A DNA stretch of 6,626 bases from Lachnospiraceae bacterium (GTDB lineage Bacteria > Bacillota > Clostridia > Lachnospirales > Lachnospiraceae), in contig JAAUZS010000031.1 of NCBI GenBank assembly GCA_014804495.1, positions 8,904-15,529 on the forward strand, read 5' to 3'. The notes beneath the pieces are model-generated. The model was given only the letters and a program-made list of their open reading frames with translations. It was not told the origin of the DNA and made no database searches. The translations under genes were made by a program, and so were the position numbers. Each line of letters starts with the position of its first letter. The first letter of the stretch is position 1. Shown here piece by piece: positions 6,461-6,626 of the stretch.

Positions 6461-6626
6461 TAAAATATCTGCTTGAGATGTTTTTGATTTCTTTAATATT
6501 GACGATTACCATAGAGCTTATAGTGATATGGTTGTTCTCGCGGATAAGTCGCTCCACGTCGTTCATACATAAGAAGCAAGGTGTTTTTTTGGTGGTTCTT
6601 GTCAATGTGCTGACAAATCCGCCTGC
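6457..6626 (+). CDS. Membrane protein of unknown function, N-terminal part (3' partial)
   Basis: An open frame runs from the GTG start to the window edge, giving 56 complete codons plus a GC that can only be Ala. Residues about 4-28 form a transmembrane helix (rich in Leu and Ile, with Glu7 and Glu20 within it), followed by a basic, Ser-rich segment (R29, R32, H38, K39, K40) that is likely cytosolic. A second hydrophobic segment begins at about 42 and contains 'VNVLTNPP' (49-56), an Asn/Pro motif at the membrane that looks conserved-like but that I cannot assign to a family. The good ribosome binding site and 4-nt overlap with the transporter gene make it a real gene, coupled to the transporter. 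Whether it is a partner subunit or an independent membrane protein cannot be seen because most of it is missing. Confidence 0.75.
   Translation, partial: MIKYLLEMFLISLILTITIELIVIWLFSRISRSTSFIHKKQGVFLVVLVNVLTNPP

Overview
The window looks like chromosomal DNA of a gut or rumen Firmicute, most plausibly of the Clostridia (Lachnospiraceae-like). This rests on AT-rich spacers, strong GGAGG-type ribosome binding sites, moderate-GC coding DNA and a secreted carbohydrate-binding-type protein tail at the left edge. The taxonomic call is an inference from style, not from a marker gene. All supported genes lie on the + strand.

Layout: (1) Up to 230 is the 3' end of a gene whose tail resembles a carbohydrate-binding beta-sandwich. 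It is closed off by a clear 12-bp rho-independent terminator at 274-316. (2) The rest of the 201-nt spacer (317-431) holds a cluster of overlapping inverted repeats sharing one AAGCAAT/ATTGCTT motif, just before a strong ribosome binding site. (3) 432-1064 encodes a two-helix membrane protein with a bacterial PH (bPH2/YdbS-like) domain carrying an unusual Ser/His-rich loop. (4) 22 nt later begins a 1392-residue full-length Lhr-type superfamily 2 helicase (1087-5265) with all helicase motifs, the Lhr core domains and the long C-terminal extension. (5) 58 nt later begins a 378-residue MFS-like membrane transporter (5324-6460) with an acidic tandem repeat in its central loop. (6) A further membrane protein starts at a GTG overlapping the transporter stop by 4 nt and runs off the right edge.

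The terminator, then four same-strand genes with short gaps, suggests one transcription unit or two: PH protein plus lhr, then transporter plus membrane protein. Lhr is a DNA-repair-associated 3'-5' helicase. Nothing in the sequence ties the PH protein or the transporter pair to DNA repair, so functional cooperation across the cluster is unproven. The last two genes are very likely translationally coupled and may act together in the membrane.

I see no RNA genes, CRISPR arrays, insertion sequences, phage genes or recognisable defence system. The least explained items are the leader inverted-repeat cluster, the His/Ser loop of the PH protein and the transporter/membrane-protein pair.
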